A program made the position numbers and the translations under genes. Shown in pieces: positions 35,905 through 46,678 of a stretch of DNA of 64,000 nucleotides; position 1 is the stretch's first letter, and each line of letters starts with the position of its first letter. Source of the DNA: Siphonodentalium dalli. Taxonomy: Eukaryota > Mollusca > Scaphopoda > Gadilida > Siphonodentaliidae. The DNA is taken from positions 200,498,244 to 200,562,243 of the forward strand of contig CP136061.1 in NCBI GenBank assembly GCA_032622095.1. The letters are read 5' to 3'. The notes beneath the pieces were generated by a model that was not told where the DNA came from, ran no database searches, and worked only from the letters and a program-made list of their open reading frames with translations.

Positions 35905-36900
35905 GAACAGGGGTATATTTACAGTGTCAAATCGAATGGGCATCTTTTAACAATATTTTTTAACAATTTCCTAGAAGTGTTTGAATATTGAGAACTGAAT
36001 TTATATTTTTTTTAATGAGGTTTCGATTGAAAAATTTCTAACTTAGCACATCAGGATTAACAGACTACTGGTATGTTTGGTATATTTTTCTGTAATCGAC
36101 ACCTGCTGAGGTGGGGAAATATCATCCATTTTCGCAAAGCTATATTCTCTTTCCCAACAAAGTCCATAGAACATACATGTAAAATTACAGCTATGCTTTA
36201 ATTAATCAACTCGCCTTATAAAGGTTGACCATCGGGTATTACTGCAGTATTCAGGCGTGTTCATGTGATCAACCGCAGTCAGTTATACCGCTGCAGAATG
36301 TGGTCCACCTCACATTTGCAGTTAGGTTGTATTTTTCATGCGATGTTTAAATGAATTTGTTTTTTAAGTTGACATTGTAACCACACCAGAATTTTTTTTT
36401 ATTGTTTCAAAATGTCTAGATATAATTCAGAATTTTTGTGGTAAAACAATTAACTTGGTTATCACAGACATATAACTGTGGTAAGATTACTAGCGGATAC
36501 CGCATGTCAACAGGGACTGCATGCTCTAATTATGATCAGGTTTAACATGTTTATACTGGATACAGTTCATCGAGACTTAATAGTGGCCCAGAAAAATTTG
36601 ACGAGCCGACGGTCTCAGACCAAATTGCAGATGAAGATGGATAACTCTAAAATAAAGAGGCTTTGTGTTGATAATAAGGCCAAACTTCATCGAACAGCAT
36701 CTTGATAAATATAATGTATCGGGCAATTTGATACTATACATGCAGTTGACAGTGGTTAGCATTATTTTTGGGCAATTAATCGATTCTGATAACTGAAGCA
36801 GCATTTCTAAAAAAAATGTTGTTGGAATCTGATTATATGGGGACCATCGAATCTGATTGAGCACCTTTAATAGTTAACTATATGAGCTAAATACACATAA
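35905..36900. other. non-coding spacer with E-family remnant
   Basis: 36188-36218 resembles the terminus of the pogo-like MITE (CAGCTATGCTTTAATTAATC). Otherwise nothing is recognised. Confidence 0.4.
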
Positions 36901-36990
36901 GGCGACACCAATTTTTAAGTCCGGTTTACGAACACCTCCTACAACTTTTTTTCCATTTCATGAACCCAAAGAATTTACACGCATAATAGA
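36901..36990. mobile_element. Harbinger-like MITE, terminal fragment
   Basis: It begins GGCGACACCAATTTTTAAGT after TAA and follows the right half (reverse complement) of the element at 33569 through the CATTTCATGAA string, with a ~22-bp internal deletion. Homology is lost after ~90 bp, and the second terminus is missing. Confidence 0.7.
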
Positions 36991-37009
36991 CATTTAAACT
37001 TTGAAAATT

Positions 37010-37156
37010 GCAGGTTTTGCTCTAAATTTACACATTCCCATCTTAAAAAATTATTTGATTTCCTGTATCGCAATACACATGATATCATGATATGCGTATC
37101 ATTGATAGTGTATCCCAATACAATGCATGAATTCGCTATGAATCATTACAGTCCCA
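37010..37156. mobile_element. hAT-like MITE fragment
   Basis: Diverged copy of the right half of the element at 17189. CAGGTTTTGCTC, TTATTTGATT and CCTGTATCGCAATACACATG are followed by TATCATTGATAGTGTATC and an eroded terminus (CATTACAGTCCC). Confidence 0.55.
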
Positions 37157-38024
37157 CAAAAAATGGGAACTGCAGTTATCTCTCATTGATTTTAACTCAA
37201 TAACCACATAGTAAATTGGAAGTTTTCCATGGAAATTTGTGTTGTCAATTAGTCTACTTAGACTTGATTTTTTTACTGTCGATTAGTCAACTATGTAAAA
37301 CCCAAGCCATTTCAATACTAATGCAGTATCTGCTGGTATTAAATCTTAATGCAGTAATATTTTTGTTGTAACCAAGTGAATTACTGCAGTGTTTCAACCA
37401 CGGTAAACCGCATTAATTTTTCTCATGACCGCCTTTCAGCCATATCATTCTTTGCAGTACTTACCATGTACATGTACCATATGTTCTATTTGGGGATAGA
37501 CCATGATATGTCACTTTGTGGGTTAAGTTTATAGAATTGGTGCAGTTACACACTGCATAACTTCCTAACTCATTGCAAATGGAGGTCTCTTAATACATTT
37601 ACATGTGTATAGTTTCTCAGTGCAATTTGGCTTTTTGGATGAAAACCAAAACTCGATAAGTCCATACAATAGGGACAATTTGATTGAAATTTAAAGCAGA
37701 AATATAGCTTGGAGCAATTCATAGGGTCACATAACCATTACCGCAATTATGTACATTATTACATGTACCTCAATCATATTTATGATGATTCAATGACAGT
37801 GCGTTAGACCGAGTGGTCATTACTAGTAGTCCGATGGGTTCGATTGTCAAGAAGTTCAATAGTTTGAGGGTTCAATAGTCCAAATGTTCAATGGTAACCG
37901 CGTTGAGAGTATCAATTACTGTACCGTAGTACAAAGTTATTTACTGGAGACATAACATGTATTGTCGATATACATGTACACAATGATATGGGAGGCCAAA
38001 TTCACATTTAATAATGAATTGCGC
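37157..38024. other. non-coding spacer with tRNA-like remnant
   Basis: 37797-37856 has an A-box-like GTTAGACCGAGTGG and a B-box-like GGGTTCGATTG about 28 bp later. This could be the head of an old tRNA-derived SINE, but no acceptor pairing or body is recognisable. Confidence 0.35.
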
Positions 38025-38553
38025 TTAAAGGTGGATTATCTCTTTGTAAACATGTATTATATAGTTACCGTGGGTATAAAATATTAGATTTGAATCGAAG
38101 ACTCCTGTCCGGAAATGCTTCTATCGATTAATATTAATTTTATTTCGAATATTTTCTGGTCTAAAAAGGTGTGTTTGTTCAGCTAACGAACAATGGTGGT
38201 TACTGTTAACAGAGACCAGAAATTATATTGTGCAATTTTGTCACAAATAGATGTTAATTATACTCGTTATCGCTTATATCGTTGGAACAAAACAATACAA
38301 ACAACCAATCTGTGACATTTGACATTCGTTGCGTAGCCGTGGGAACAGCCCAGTGCTCTATATCGCAATAAGGTCTCATCCGAATGGTCGGTTCTAAAAA
38401 TAGTAACATAAATGGGCCCGATTTTATATTCGAAATAAAATCAATATTAATTGATAGAAGCTTTTCCGGACATAGGTCTTCAGTTCATATCTATTATTTT
38501 ATACCCACGCAACTATTTAAAATTTGTTATTTAAAGAGATAATCCATCTTTAA
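38025..38553. mobile_element. family F TTAA element with ~130-bp TIRs
   Basis: TTAA lies at 38025-38028 and 38550-38553. Long imperfect inverted arms run from TTAAAGGTGGATTATCTCTT at the left and TTAAAGATGGATTATCTCTT (reverse complement) at the right, both continuing through a GTCCGGAAA-GCTTCTATC-TTTCGAATAT series. There is no ORF. It sits in a GCGC-TTAA-GCGC site that is itself part of a short repeat (38550-38612). A second copy starts at 63660. Confidence 0.85.
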
Positions 38554-38612
38554 GCGCAAATACCACATATTGTGCTTAAGCGCAAATAGGGCATTTACGC
38601 TTAAGCGCAATT
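38550..38612. repeat. short CGCTTAAGCGCAA repeats at element junction
   Basis: Two intact palindromic words (TGCTTAAGCGCAA near 38575, CGCTTAAGCGCAA near 38599) follow the right junction of the family F element. The junction halves GCGCTTAA (left) and TTAAGCGCAA (right) would rebuild a third. Confidence 0.75.
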
Positions 38613-38915
38613 AATTAACCTACCCATAAACTATTAGCATGACCTGGTGTATCACCTAGCAACACAAGATGAGCATTGGGCTAATTTTGACCTGTACTCA
38701 ACAGTCAAACTGTGCGTATGTGTTCAACAAGGAGAATCCCCTAATTACATATTATCAGCATCCCTCTATCCAAAGAATTGATGTGGCCTTCCCGGAACTC
38801 TAGTAATGTTTTGTATGATATTTTTAATGTATTTTTGCACAGATTTTAGCCTTTACTATGGTAATATCCTATACATGCATGCGGTGTCACTGCATGAGGG
38901 CTTTCTTACCTCATA

Positions 38916-39125
38916 CAGTAATGCTCTATTTAATCGACTTCTTAACCACAGCAGAATTATGGGTAACTTTTCAGGATTTAGTCGGAAATATGCCTTGTTG
39001 CCATTCATCGAAAAGCTCTCTCGAGCTTTCCAATGAATGGCAACAAGCCATATTTCCAACTAAATCCTGAAAAGTTATCCATAATTCTGCTGTGGCTAAG
39101 GAGTCGATTAATTAGAGCATTACTG
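38916..39125. mobile_element. pogo/Tigger-like palindromic MITE, copy E2 (full)
   Basis: A 210-bp near-perfect palindrome bounded by TA (38914-38915, 39126-39127). The ~100-bp arms have fewer than ten mismatches and meet at AAGCTCTCTCGAGCTTT. The ends are CAGTAATGCTCTATTTAATC and its inverted partner. All open frames here are palindrome artefacts. Confidence 0.85.
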
Positions 39126-39127
39126 TA

Positions 39128-39530
39128 TGGTTTACTTATTGACTTAAATCAGGGGGAAATAACCCTATTTTCATATTATCAGCATCCCTGTCAAAAAAAT
39201 GGTGTGTAATTACTGGAGCCTTTGCCCGGAATGCAGATTTTGTTTCTGATATCATGCAATTTTTTTCCAAAATCATTTCAAAGACAAATTACAGTTTCAA
39301 AATAATTGAAACAATCATGTTCATATAGTAATGCATGCTATAGCCTTATACAAGTGAGGGGGCTCTATATTTTAATTTTTTATCCACAATTTCTCCCTTT
39401 AACAGTTGAAACCATGGGGTGGGTCCGGTTTTGGTCGAGGAAAAAAATTGCAATGAAAAAAAAATCAATTCTTATCTTTTCTCATAGTTTATCATGGCTT
39501 TTTAAACTTATTATACATAGATGATACATG
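39128..39530. other. spacer with no recognised feature
   Basis: AT-rich, low-information sequence. Confidence 0.4.
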
Positions 39531-39678
39531 CGTGTTTTGAGTGAATACCGGAAGTATCTCATGAGTGGTCACAGTCAGATACTGGAATCATCACGAGTGG
39601 CCTTTAGGCCACGAGTGATGATTCCAGTATCTCACTGTGACCACGAATGAGGTAATTCCGATATTCACTCAAAACACG
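39531..39678. repeat. 148-bp foldback palindrome
   Basis: Arms start CGTGTTTTGAGTGAATACCG and end at the inverted CACTCAAAACACG. They pair over ~73 bp with few mismatches and meet at GTGGCCTTTAGGCCAC, leaving essentially no loop. Flanks show no clear target duplication, so the transposon class is unknown. Confidence 0.85.
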
Positions 39679-39850
39679 AAGGTTTTCTTTTTATTATATG
39701 CGCTATTTACTAAAATAGATCAAGGAATTAATTCAAAATCGAACTGATTCTGATTCACATCGGCAATACAATTTATACTCGTACAGTATCACACAAAGTC
39801 AACCTTCCTCCCAGTGGCCAATTTTCGAGTGTGTGGACTTCCACCGCGAT

Positions 39851-40220
39851 GTCAAAGCGGTGTGAAACATTTCGGTATGGTAATAACATAGAAATGGATA
39901 ATAATCTTGGTCAAAGTAGAATTTTTACAAATATATATCCAAATGGACAGCACACACTGTCAGTCTTATATATTAATTAAATTCAGCGACTATATATAGA
40001 TGGCGAAATAGTTTTCGTTCGTTTATTGCCGATAGTTACGTCCCGAATCGAGAAGTATATATTTACAATTGAGCGTAGTTCAGACGACGTTTTCTATGGA
40101 ATGGTACGGTCGATTTGGTTGAGATTTTCGGCGATGTTAGTAGTATTTTACATTACTCCAGTTGACGTAGCACCTGAATACTAACTTAATAATAACCATA
40201 ATATTTCTTTAATATATGTA
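39851..40220 (+). repeat. family B repeat, diverged single copy
   Basis: It aligns with the tandem unit at 7698-9142: GTGTGAAACA-TCGGTA, ATAATCTTGGTCAAAGTAG, GCCGATAGTTACGTCCCGAA, GTAGTTCAGACGACGTT, CGATGTTAGTAGTA and GCACCTGAATACTAACTTA. Confidence 0.8.
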
Positions 40221-40239
40221 ATAAGCGAACACAGCAACA

Positions 40240-40668
40240 CCTTGCCCTGATCAATCACACGCATGGTCTAACAAAGTTTGTGTAATTTAGTTAATCATAT
40301 TTGAAAAGTTTCACTATAACCAAAGAATTATATCACATCATAAGTGATTTGGTTCTCCGGTTATTTTATCAACACAAATATCTAAACGCAAATGAATAAC
40401 AACACGCATGTCAAAAATCAGTCAAATCAAAAACACAAGTTCTAATTGGCTGCCATTTTGTTGACTAGCATGCAAAAATCGACAACAAACTACCGCTCTA
40501 AATCTAAGTTCTGTGACTTCTGTCAATAAGTTTATAGTGAGGGAATTCCTCTCAAAGCATATAGGACATTTTACTTTGGAGGAATCAAATTCGCCATTTT
40601 TACACGAAACAACCAGCGCAAATATAGAAAACCACAAACTGGCACCCAGTCGGTGACAAATTCAGAAA
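40240..40668 (-). repeat. family D dispersed repeat, copy D2
   Basis: Inverted relative of 27001-27420; see that entry. It lies between a family B copy and a family A copy. Confidence 0.65.
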
Positions 40669-40953
40669 AGAAGCATGACTGATGCATTGCAGGTGGAGAT
40701 TGGTTGATTAGATTATGCATGTGTATCTTATATAGTTTAATAATATGAAGGGCTGTTTTTAAAGTGTTATTCAGTTGAATGCATGTATTATATATTGTAT
40801 CACAACAAACATCGTTTAAAGACATATTACTACTAGATGAGAGGGGGTGTCACTAGCTCTCGAAATGTTTCTCTTTGTCTCGCTATTACTAAAATATTTC
40901 TATAATAATTGTTTGGTTCTGGTTGTTTTATATTAATTTCTAAATCAATTAGT

Positions 40954-41438
40954 TTAAAGATACGGGCGGCGTTGGCGGTGGGTATGCTGTTAAAATATTC
41001 ACATCCGTCAAAAACCACCATAAACAGTAAGAATAGTAAAATATAGACAGACTTTGTTCTTATACCAATCAGAAATATGGCACAAACAGTATGTTATTGT
41101 CAAATGTTTTCCTTTGTTATGTAAACAAAAGCAAAAATTGGTTACAGAAACTGGCTTTTGTTTAGATCCGGATATAATAAAGAGCGTTTATATCATTTGT
41201 GTGTGATTAACCAATAGAGTTGCACTGTGTTATGTAAACAGAAGCAAAACTTCTGTAACACGATCATGCTCTCGTTGACGTACACCATCGTATGTCTTGT
41301 CGACAATATACTATTTACGCGCTATTATGTTCGGCATATGAACAAAACTACATGTATATATATTTCAATATTCCTTCTGTTGATGCCGATTTGAACAAAT
41401 ATGAATAATTCTGCAACGAACGCCGCCCGTGCATTCAA
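40954..41438 (+). mobile_element. family A-related TTAA MITE, copy A6
   Basis: Left TTAA at 40954-40957 with TTAAAGATACGGGCGGCG. The right end is CGCCGCCCGTGCATTCAA, where the terminal TTAA has mutated to TCAA. It is the same subfamily as A5 and shows the uninterrupted GTGTGATTAACCAAT site. Confidence 0.8.
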
Positions 41439-41910
41439 TACATTTTAAAGTTTAAACGATTAAATGTTCATAAGATAAAAAAGACTATCCGAGAGACTCT
41501 TCTCGTCTTTCGTGGATAATTGATCTCGTTTTGATTATATGACTCTTTTTTCTCAGCAAACAGATTACGGGTATAAAGTGTTCTCAATCATTCTGGAAAG
41601 TTTGAATTTGAACTCACTGAAGTGCTATATATCTGCATGTGTGATATATTGTATCGATATCCCGGAATATCGATTTTATGGTAAGTTGATCGGGATTAAA
41701 TTTGGTTGTGTCACGTGATACTTAATAATCATTAGTAATAGGTATATTATTGTTCGTCTGCCAAATGCGCCGTAATTTCCTGTACTGCTCTGAATTAATT
41801 TACTGCGGAGTTTATAAACCTTAATTCAAACTATATGTCGGCAAATCTATAATAACTACACAGACATAAATTACATGCGTCTATCTAGGTGGTAAGGCAG
41901 ACGATTAGTA
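41439..41910. other. spacer; first member of a direct repeat
   Basis: 41693-41750 (TGATCGGGATTAAATTTGGT onward) recurs at 42485-42547 with few changes, in direct orientation about 790 bp apart, on either side of the LINE fragment. Confidence 0.55.
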
Positions 41911-42290
41911 CAATTCAATTCAATTTATTAGATACTCTCATCGTATAGAACAAGACATATTGAGAAGAAATGTGTTAGTGCATGCAATTCGAAATGCTAT
42001 GTATGAATATATTGGGAATTAAACGGGTTGTTAAGTTGTTAAGCCTCATGAGTGGTTTATCTCACGCTGGGCCTTTTTAATAAATATTAATATTTTTGTC
42101 ATAGCTTTCGTACGGCTAAAGTTAAATAGTTCATGAAGTTTTATTACGTTACATGTAGGTCGACTGTAATAGTACGGTTTGATATATTTCAATCTCAGAT
42201 CTCTTAGCTGCGGGCATATAAGAATGGTGTGGTATTCGTCTCCTAGAGCTTCCATACATGTATGGTGTGTAATCTCTGTTACTAAGAGGT
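41911..42290 (-). mobile_element. LINE 3' fragment (LINE-3 family), minus strand
   Basis: On the minus strand, the C-terminal peptide of a retrotransposon protein (GDEYHTILICPQLRDLRLKY, then IKPYYYSRPTCNVIKLHEL) ends in a stop near 42046. It is followed by ~120 bp of 3' UTR with AATAAA and a terminal (ATTGA)n-like tail at 41911-41925. The GDEYH-x5-CP-x4-LR pattern is the terminal zinc-binding-like end of another APE LINE family. The copy is 5'-truncated, as is usual for LINEs. Confidence 0.65.
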
Positions 42291-42718
42291 CGTTTCAATT
42301 TGTGCTAGGCTGACAAAATAGCATTTTGTAACTTCTATGCTTAATGTCGGTTTTCATGGTTGAAAAAAGAAAACTTAGATAGTCTGTTTATATAATTCAG
42401 ATCGTGCTATTGATTAAAAGGTATAATTTAAAATGAGAAGTTAAAATTATGAGTATGCAACATCGTTATCGTTGAAATCACAGTTGATCGGTATTAAATT
42501 TGGTTGTGTACACTTGATACATAATAATCATTAGTAATAGGTATACGGTTGTGTTGGCCATTGTTGTGTGTCTACAGGGAAGGGCAATTTTGAAAGCTAT
42601 GATATGTCGTTTCTTCGAGGCTATTACATCGTTGACATCGTCCGTCATATCTCAGTAAAAACTGGTAGAGAATGATTCATAGAGTGTGCATGACAGTAGT
42701 ATGTGTATATTACATAGT

Positions 42719-43056
42719 TCAATTATAATATGATGTCTTCTCTTGATATTGTTGTTCTCTCGGTGTTTCGTCTCTAGCCGTAGTCTGTTCGTATGGTGGG
42801 GGAGCATTTGCTTTCATTGGGTCCTGGTATTCCATGTGTCCTGGGTGCGGCTGAGGTTGGTAACCTGCTTGTTGGGGCAGGTATCCTGCTTGCTGAGGCT
42901 GGTACACTGCTTGCTGAGGCTGGTACCCGGCCATTTGTGATCCTGGCTGCACTGCAACATTGTGGGTAGGGTAGCTTCCTCCATACTGTTGTGTCGTGAT
43001 TGTCGCGACTGCAGGTCCCTGAGGTGATCCCAGTACCTGACCTGGTTGTCTGCGAC
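42719..43056 (-). CDS. Last exon of a PPPY-tailed single-pass membrane protein
   Basis: On the minus strand an acceptor CATTGTAG precedes GTCGCAGACAACC at 43056. From there 111 codons run to TGA at 42719-42721. The peptide is Pro/Gln/Tyr-rich, with four copies of a Y-x-P-Q-Q-A-(G/V)-like heptad, then NAPPPYEQ, a WW-domain ligand, and it ends in KTSYYN. The phase fits the donor of the upstream exon at 44020: AGA C|GT CGC AGA joins without a frame break and gives a CCCC-RRRR-Q junction. One TM, juxtamembrane Cys and Arg clusters and a PPxY tail are typical of Shisa/CYYR1/WBP1-like adaptors, which recruit WW-domain (often NEDD4-type) ligases. That family placement is inferred. Confidence 0.75.
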
Positions 43057-44019
43057 CTACAATGTCAAAAGGACTTGTCACATTTCAACCTCAAAATATG
43101 TGTAGGTTTAGAGATTGCGACCAAAAATATATAAAATGCATATACAGTATCATGTTGTTTCAATGTCCAGATTTGATCGTGGCTATATATTAAATCACTG
43201 CCATATGATGATTATAAAATTCACTCAATGTTCACTAAAATGGATAAGAATCTAGCATTTAATAGTGTGGCCTTACCACTATGCCTTGTACCGGTACTGT
43301 TAGTTTAAGTTGTTCCGAAACAATATTCTATTGGCGAAATTTTTCTCCGGAAACTATCGTCTCATGTAAGCAGCTAACAAATTGGTTTAGATACATGTAT
43401 TATGCGGGGATACATATTGTGTCAGCCCCCACACACCAAACACAAATAGCTTCGCCAATAAAGTAGAAAGAAAAGGTCAGGTTACTACGCATTTGACCGG
43501 TGGATCAATGATCGAAATTCGGCAGCAACACTAAGTTTCAAATTCACGGCAGTAAAAATACATTTTAATAATAGATTTTCTTCTCAAAGCAGATATACAC
43601 GATTCGCGAATGAACATTGATTCTGAGCTGCCGTCTACCATTGTCGTTGTGACCCTTCTGACTGTTTTCGCGCTCGTCCAATGCCAATTGTTGAATGGTC
43701 TTATTCTTGGTCAAAAACTGCGAAAAAATACTTTTTGCTCAAATAAACTTTGCTTTGCTGTCACTGTGCGGTTATAGTGGTATGTGTGTTATTCATCTTA
43801 CCAACTGTTCTACTCAGTTCCGATGTTCACAAGGATAATTTAATACGTTCCATACTAAGTGTTCATATGCGATTAGTCTCCTTATGAACTGTTAAGAAAA
43901 TAACTTAAATAAGTTCAACAAACGATCATATATTTCCCAACAATCAATATGAATATTTCTGCTCTTGTAATATCTGTTTTTATAATAACTGAACTGGGTT
44001 AACTAAGAATAATACTCAC
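43057..44019 (-). other. intron between the two identified exons
   Basis: GT (44018-44019, donor GTGAGTATT on the minus strand) to AG (43057-43058, CATTGTAG). About 960 bp, with no internal repeat recognised and no conserved coding sequence. Confidence 0.7.
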
Positions 44020-44093
44020 GTCTGCAACAACAGCATACGATGGTGACGATTACCACAATCACGCCAATGCAGGCAGTGACAGGCCACCATAAA
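44020..44093 (-). CDS. Transmembrane exon of the PPPY-tailed protein
   Basis: A 74-nt exon on the minus strand. The acceptor is TTATTCCACAG before 44093 and the donor is GAC|GTGAGTATT at 44020. It reads (one base) then 24 codons, LWWPVTACIG-VIVVIVTIV-CCCCR, then one base. This is a complete hydrophobic helix flanked by an aromatic WW on the outer side and four cysteines, likely palmitoylated, on the cytoplasmic side. Phase matches the exon at 42719-43056 exactly. Upstream exons (signal peptide, Cys-rich ectodomain) should lie at higher coordinates on this strand. I could not identify them confidently. Confidence 0.75.
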
Positions 44094-44860
44094 CTGTGGA
44101 ATAATAAATTAAACTTACAGTTCATCATCATATCATTTTAACATAAACAAGTCATCCGGCTTTTGGTCCCGATACATGTACATGTGTATTGTTAACAGTT
44201 TGCACTCGTTTGTCGTGCCGCGAGGTAAAACTCGAACCTCCGGTGCTCGTTTTACCATCGCGTCACAACAAACTCGTGCAATAACGTTAACCAGTTCACA
44301 CACTTGTGTCGTTCTATCATTATATGGACTGTGTTTCGAAAGCATCCACACCTACATGTATATATGTTATGTATATGTAATGTTGTTATTATTTTGTTAT
44401 TATACTGAGTATTTAATAAATTTTTTGAAATATATAATATGCGCATTTCATCATGGAAATTCCCTTTCATTTTATCTGAGTCAATTAAAAACAAATCGGA
44501 CATCAACGCCCAATATCCCCGGCGAAATTCGACATCACCACAAATTCCTGGTGACAATTATGATAAGAACTGTAGTGATGTTGAGGATTATGACACCAAC
44601 CGGAACACATATAGGAAACAACAGGTGCCGGATGAACTATTTTAAGTTGGCTGCTGGTTGGGCAGGTGATAAAAAGTTGACAATGTGATAAACCGAACCA
44701 CGACAATTATTAATGAACAGATGAGTATTAGGAAAAAACAATAATTGCCTTCACAATTCACAATGGTCTCATGCGTGTCTTATTTCCAGTTAAGTGACAG
44801 AAGTGACGTTCTATCTCATTGTTCAGACAGTGTTAATTAGGTATCACGCATGCGTACACT
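44094..44860 (-). other. presumed upstream intron
   Basis: No convincing upstream exon is found. A 44223-44255 stem (GGTAAAAC/GTTTTACC) surrounds a B-box-like GGTTCGAG on the minus strand, which may be a SINE trace. A 170-codon plus-strand frame here (44176-44688) is judged spurious. Confidence 0.4.
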
Positions 44861-45838
44861 GTTTGTTTTACTTTAAACATATTGTATTTGTATATCGAAT
44901 AATACAAAATGGATTGGGGACAAGTTACAGAACTTACTTTGCCCCTCTCCCTGTTTACAATAATATTATTCATACAAATTTAAAATGGTGAAGGAAAGAT
45001 TCAAAATCATATATAGGTTAAACATATTTACATTTATAAATGAGTGGGTTCGGGGTTTGGGGTGGGAGGTGCCAAAACCGATTTGTGACTAAAATTTGCT
45101 TTGTGTGGCTATTCTGAAATGCGTTTGATTATCCGACTTCGAATCGTTTAGTCGCTGTTATATATCGATGGACTATTTTGAATAGAATTTTTTTTTCCTA
45201 TTTGAGATATCGGGAATTCCGAGAAGTAAATCATTGATATGTGTAATTTTCAGTCCTTCTTGGTATAATTTTTGACACATTTCCATTTGTTCGTTGTGAA
45301 ATATGGGACACGCCCAGAGGTAGTGGTGAGTATCTTCGCATGGATTTCCACAATGGCATTGGGGCTGTCAGAGATATAATTTTGGAACTTATCGGAACGT
45401 AGGCTACTGCATTTGTTACGCAATTTAGCATGGGCGACATTAAGCGTTCTACGACCTGTATAGAAGTATGATGGTGGTTTTACTGTAGGATCTATTAATT
45501 CGAGATAAAATTTGAAGTCTGCGATAGATTCGGCATCTGTTATTTATGTGGGTATGTCATTCCACGATTTTAAAGTAGCGGGGAAGAATGATTTTTTTAA
45601 ATGCTCGGTGTTACAGAAGTAAGAATATAATTTTCCCGGTTTTCTCAAGTTATATCCAGAGACTTCAGATGATCTAGGTGTTAGAAGATTGTGTAGGTAT
45701 TCGGGGGCATCGTCGTTTACTATTGTATACATTGCTTGTAGTTTATGGATCTCCCTTCTCTTGCTCAGTGTTGGCCAGCCAACTTCATTTAGGAGGGTTA
45801 TATTGGACACTGATCGTGTGAGGCCACTAACTGTTCAC
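44861..45838 (-). mobile_element. 5'-truncated copy of the 2A-bearing LINE family (LINE-1)
   Basis: Minus-strand translation matches the C-terminal part of the LINE at 11970: LVASHTIS-like to SVSNITLLNEVGWPTLSKR, REIHKLQAMYTI, FFPATLKSWNDIPT, FYTGRRTLNVAHAKLRN, then the QCHCGNPCEDTHHYLWAC cluster and ITHINDLL. At least one stop (near 45544) and a 1-nt frameshift before the Cys cluster are present. The 3' UTR (44861-45000) matches that LINE's UTR, including ACTTGTCCCCAATCCATTTT and TATGTTTAAAGTAAAA, but has no MITE insertion. Confidence 0.8.
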
Positions 45839-46224
45839 CGGTCTTTAATCGTTAATATGGACAGTCTGCATTACACTAAATCCTGTTCTGGTGATTGTTC
45901 AATTGCCATTTGGGTCACCCGTGTTATACCCCTTAACACAGACCGTAACTTGAACACGACGTCACAAATTGTTTACCAAATCACTAAAAAGCGGTCAGCA
46001 GAATAATTGGGCGTATTTTTCACAGTTCAGCCAAATTGTATCTGAAGCCAATTATTTATATCGATCCCGTCGTCGTTGCTAAGTACTTAGAAATCCTATA
46101 TTGGGCTGACTTAATGGCTGCAGCGGCCTGCCTCAAATTCCCGGCAAATTTTGTGAAAATTAATAAGAATACACTCAGCTTTGTATTGGAATAAATCATC
46201 AAAATGCTATATACATATAAGAAA
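45839..46224. other. spacer with no recognised feature
   Basis: Nothing supported beyond short frames. Confidence 0.4.
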
Positions 46225-46678
46225 CTAGCTGATGTGCCCCGACTTCGTCCGGTCTGTTTAGGGATTTGTTTGTGATCGCCTCCGTCTGGGCAGATTATTA
46301 GGAGAAAGAAAAAAATATTGATCGATCGGTCCAGAAACATGCCTATATGAGCGTATATGAGCGAGGTCAAGGTACAGGACACGGTCGCGCGTAAAATTGG
46401 ACCCGCCCATATTATTCCTGGGATCAAAGCATACCAAATTTGAGTCGGATCGGTCAAGTTCCAGAAACATGCCTAGATGAGCATATATGAGCGAGGTCAA
46501 TCTCAAGGACACGGTCGCACGCGAAATTAGACCTGCCCATATTTGTCCCGGCATCAAATTAGGCATACATACCAAATTTGAGTCGGATCGGTTAGCAGTT
46601 TTCGAGTCTATAAGACACATACATACATACATACATACATACATACAGACAGACAGAAGTTCCAAAATATATAATAGA
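46225..46678 (-). mobile_element. non-autonomous Helitron, copy 2 (minus)
   Basis: On the minus strand it starts TCTATTATATATTTTGGAAC at 46678, followed by (CTGT)n/(ATGT)n microsatellite (46618-46660). It carries two ~130-bp units (starts 46333, 46463 on plus). It ends with a CCGG-ACGAAGT-CGGGG hairpin-like segment then CACATCAG-CTAG at 46225, followed by T. Ends match the Helitron at 4960. No Rep/helicase. Confidence 0.8.

Noticed and set aside
37797-37856. tRNA gene
   Set aside because: Only A- and B-box-like words are present; no acceptor stem or anticodon arm pairs. At most an old SINE head.
38806-39070. Three overlapping frames of 67-76 codons
   Set aside because: They overlap the 210-bp palindrome, which generates mirror-image frames on both strands.
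44176-44688. 170-codon plus-strand frame
   Set aside because: Low-information composition, antisense to the presumed upstream intron of the membrane-protein gene; no family signature.
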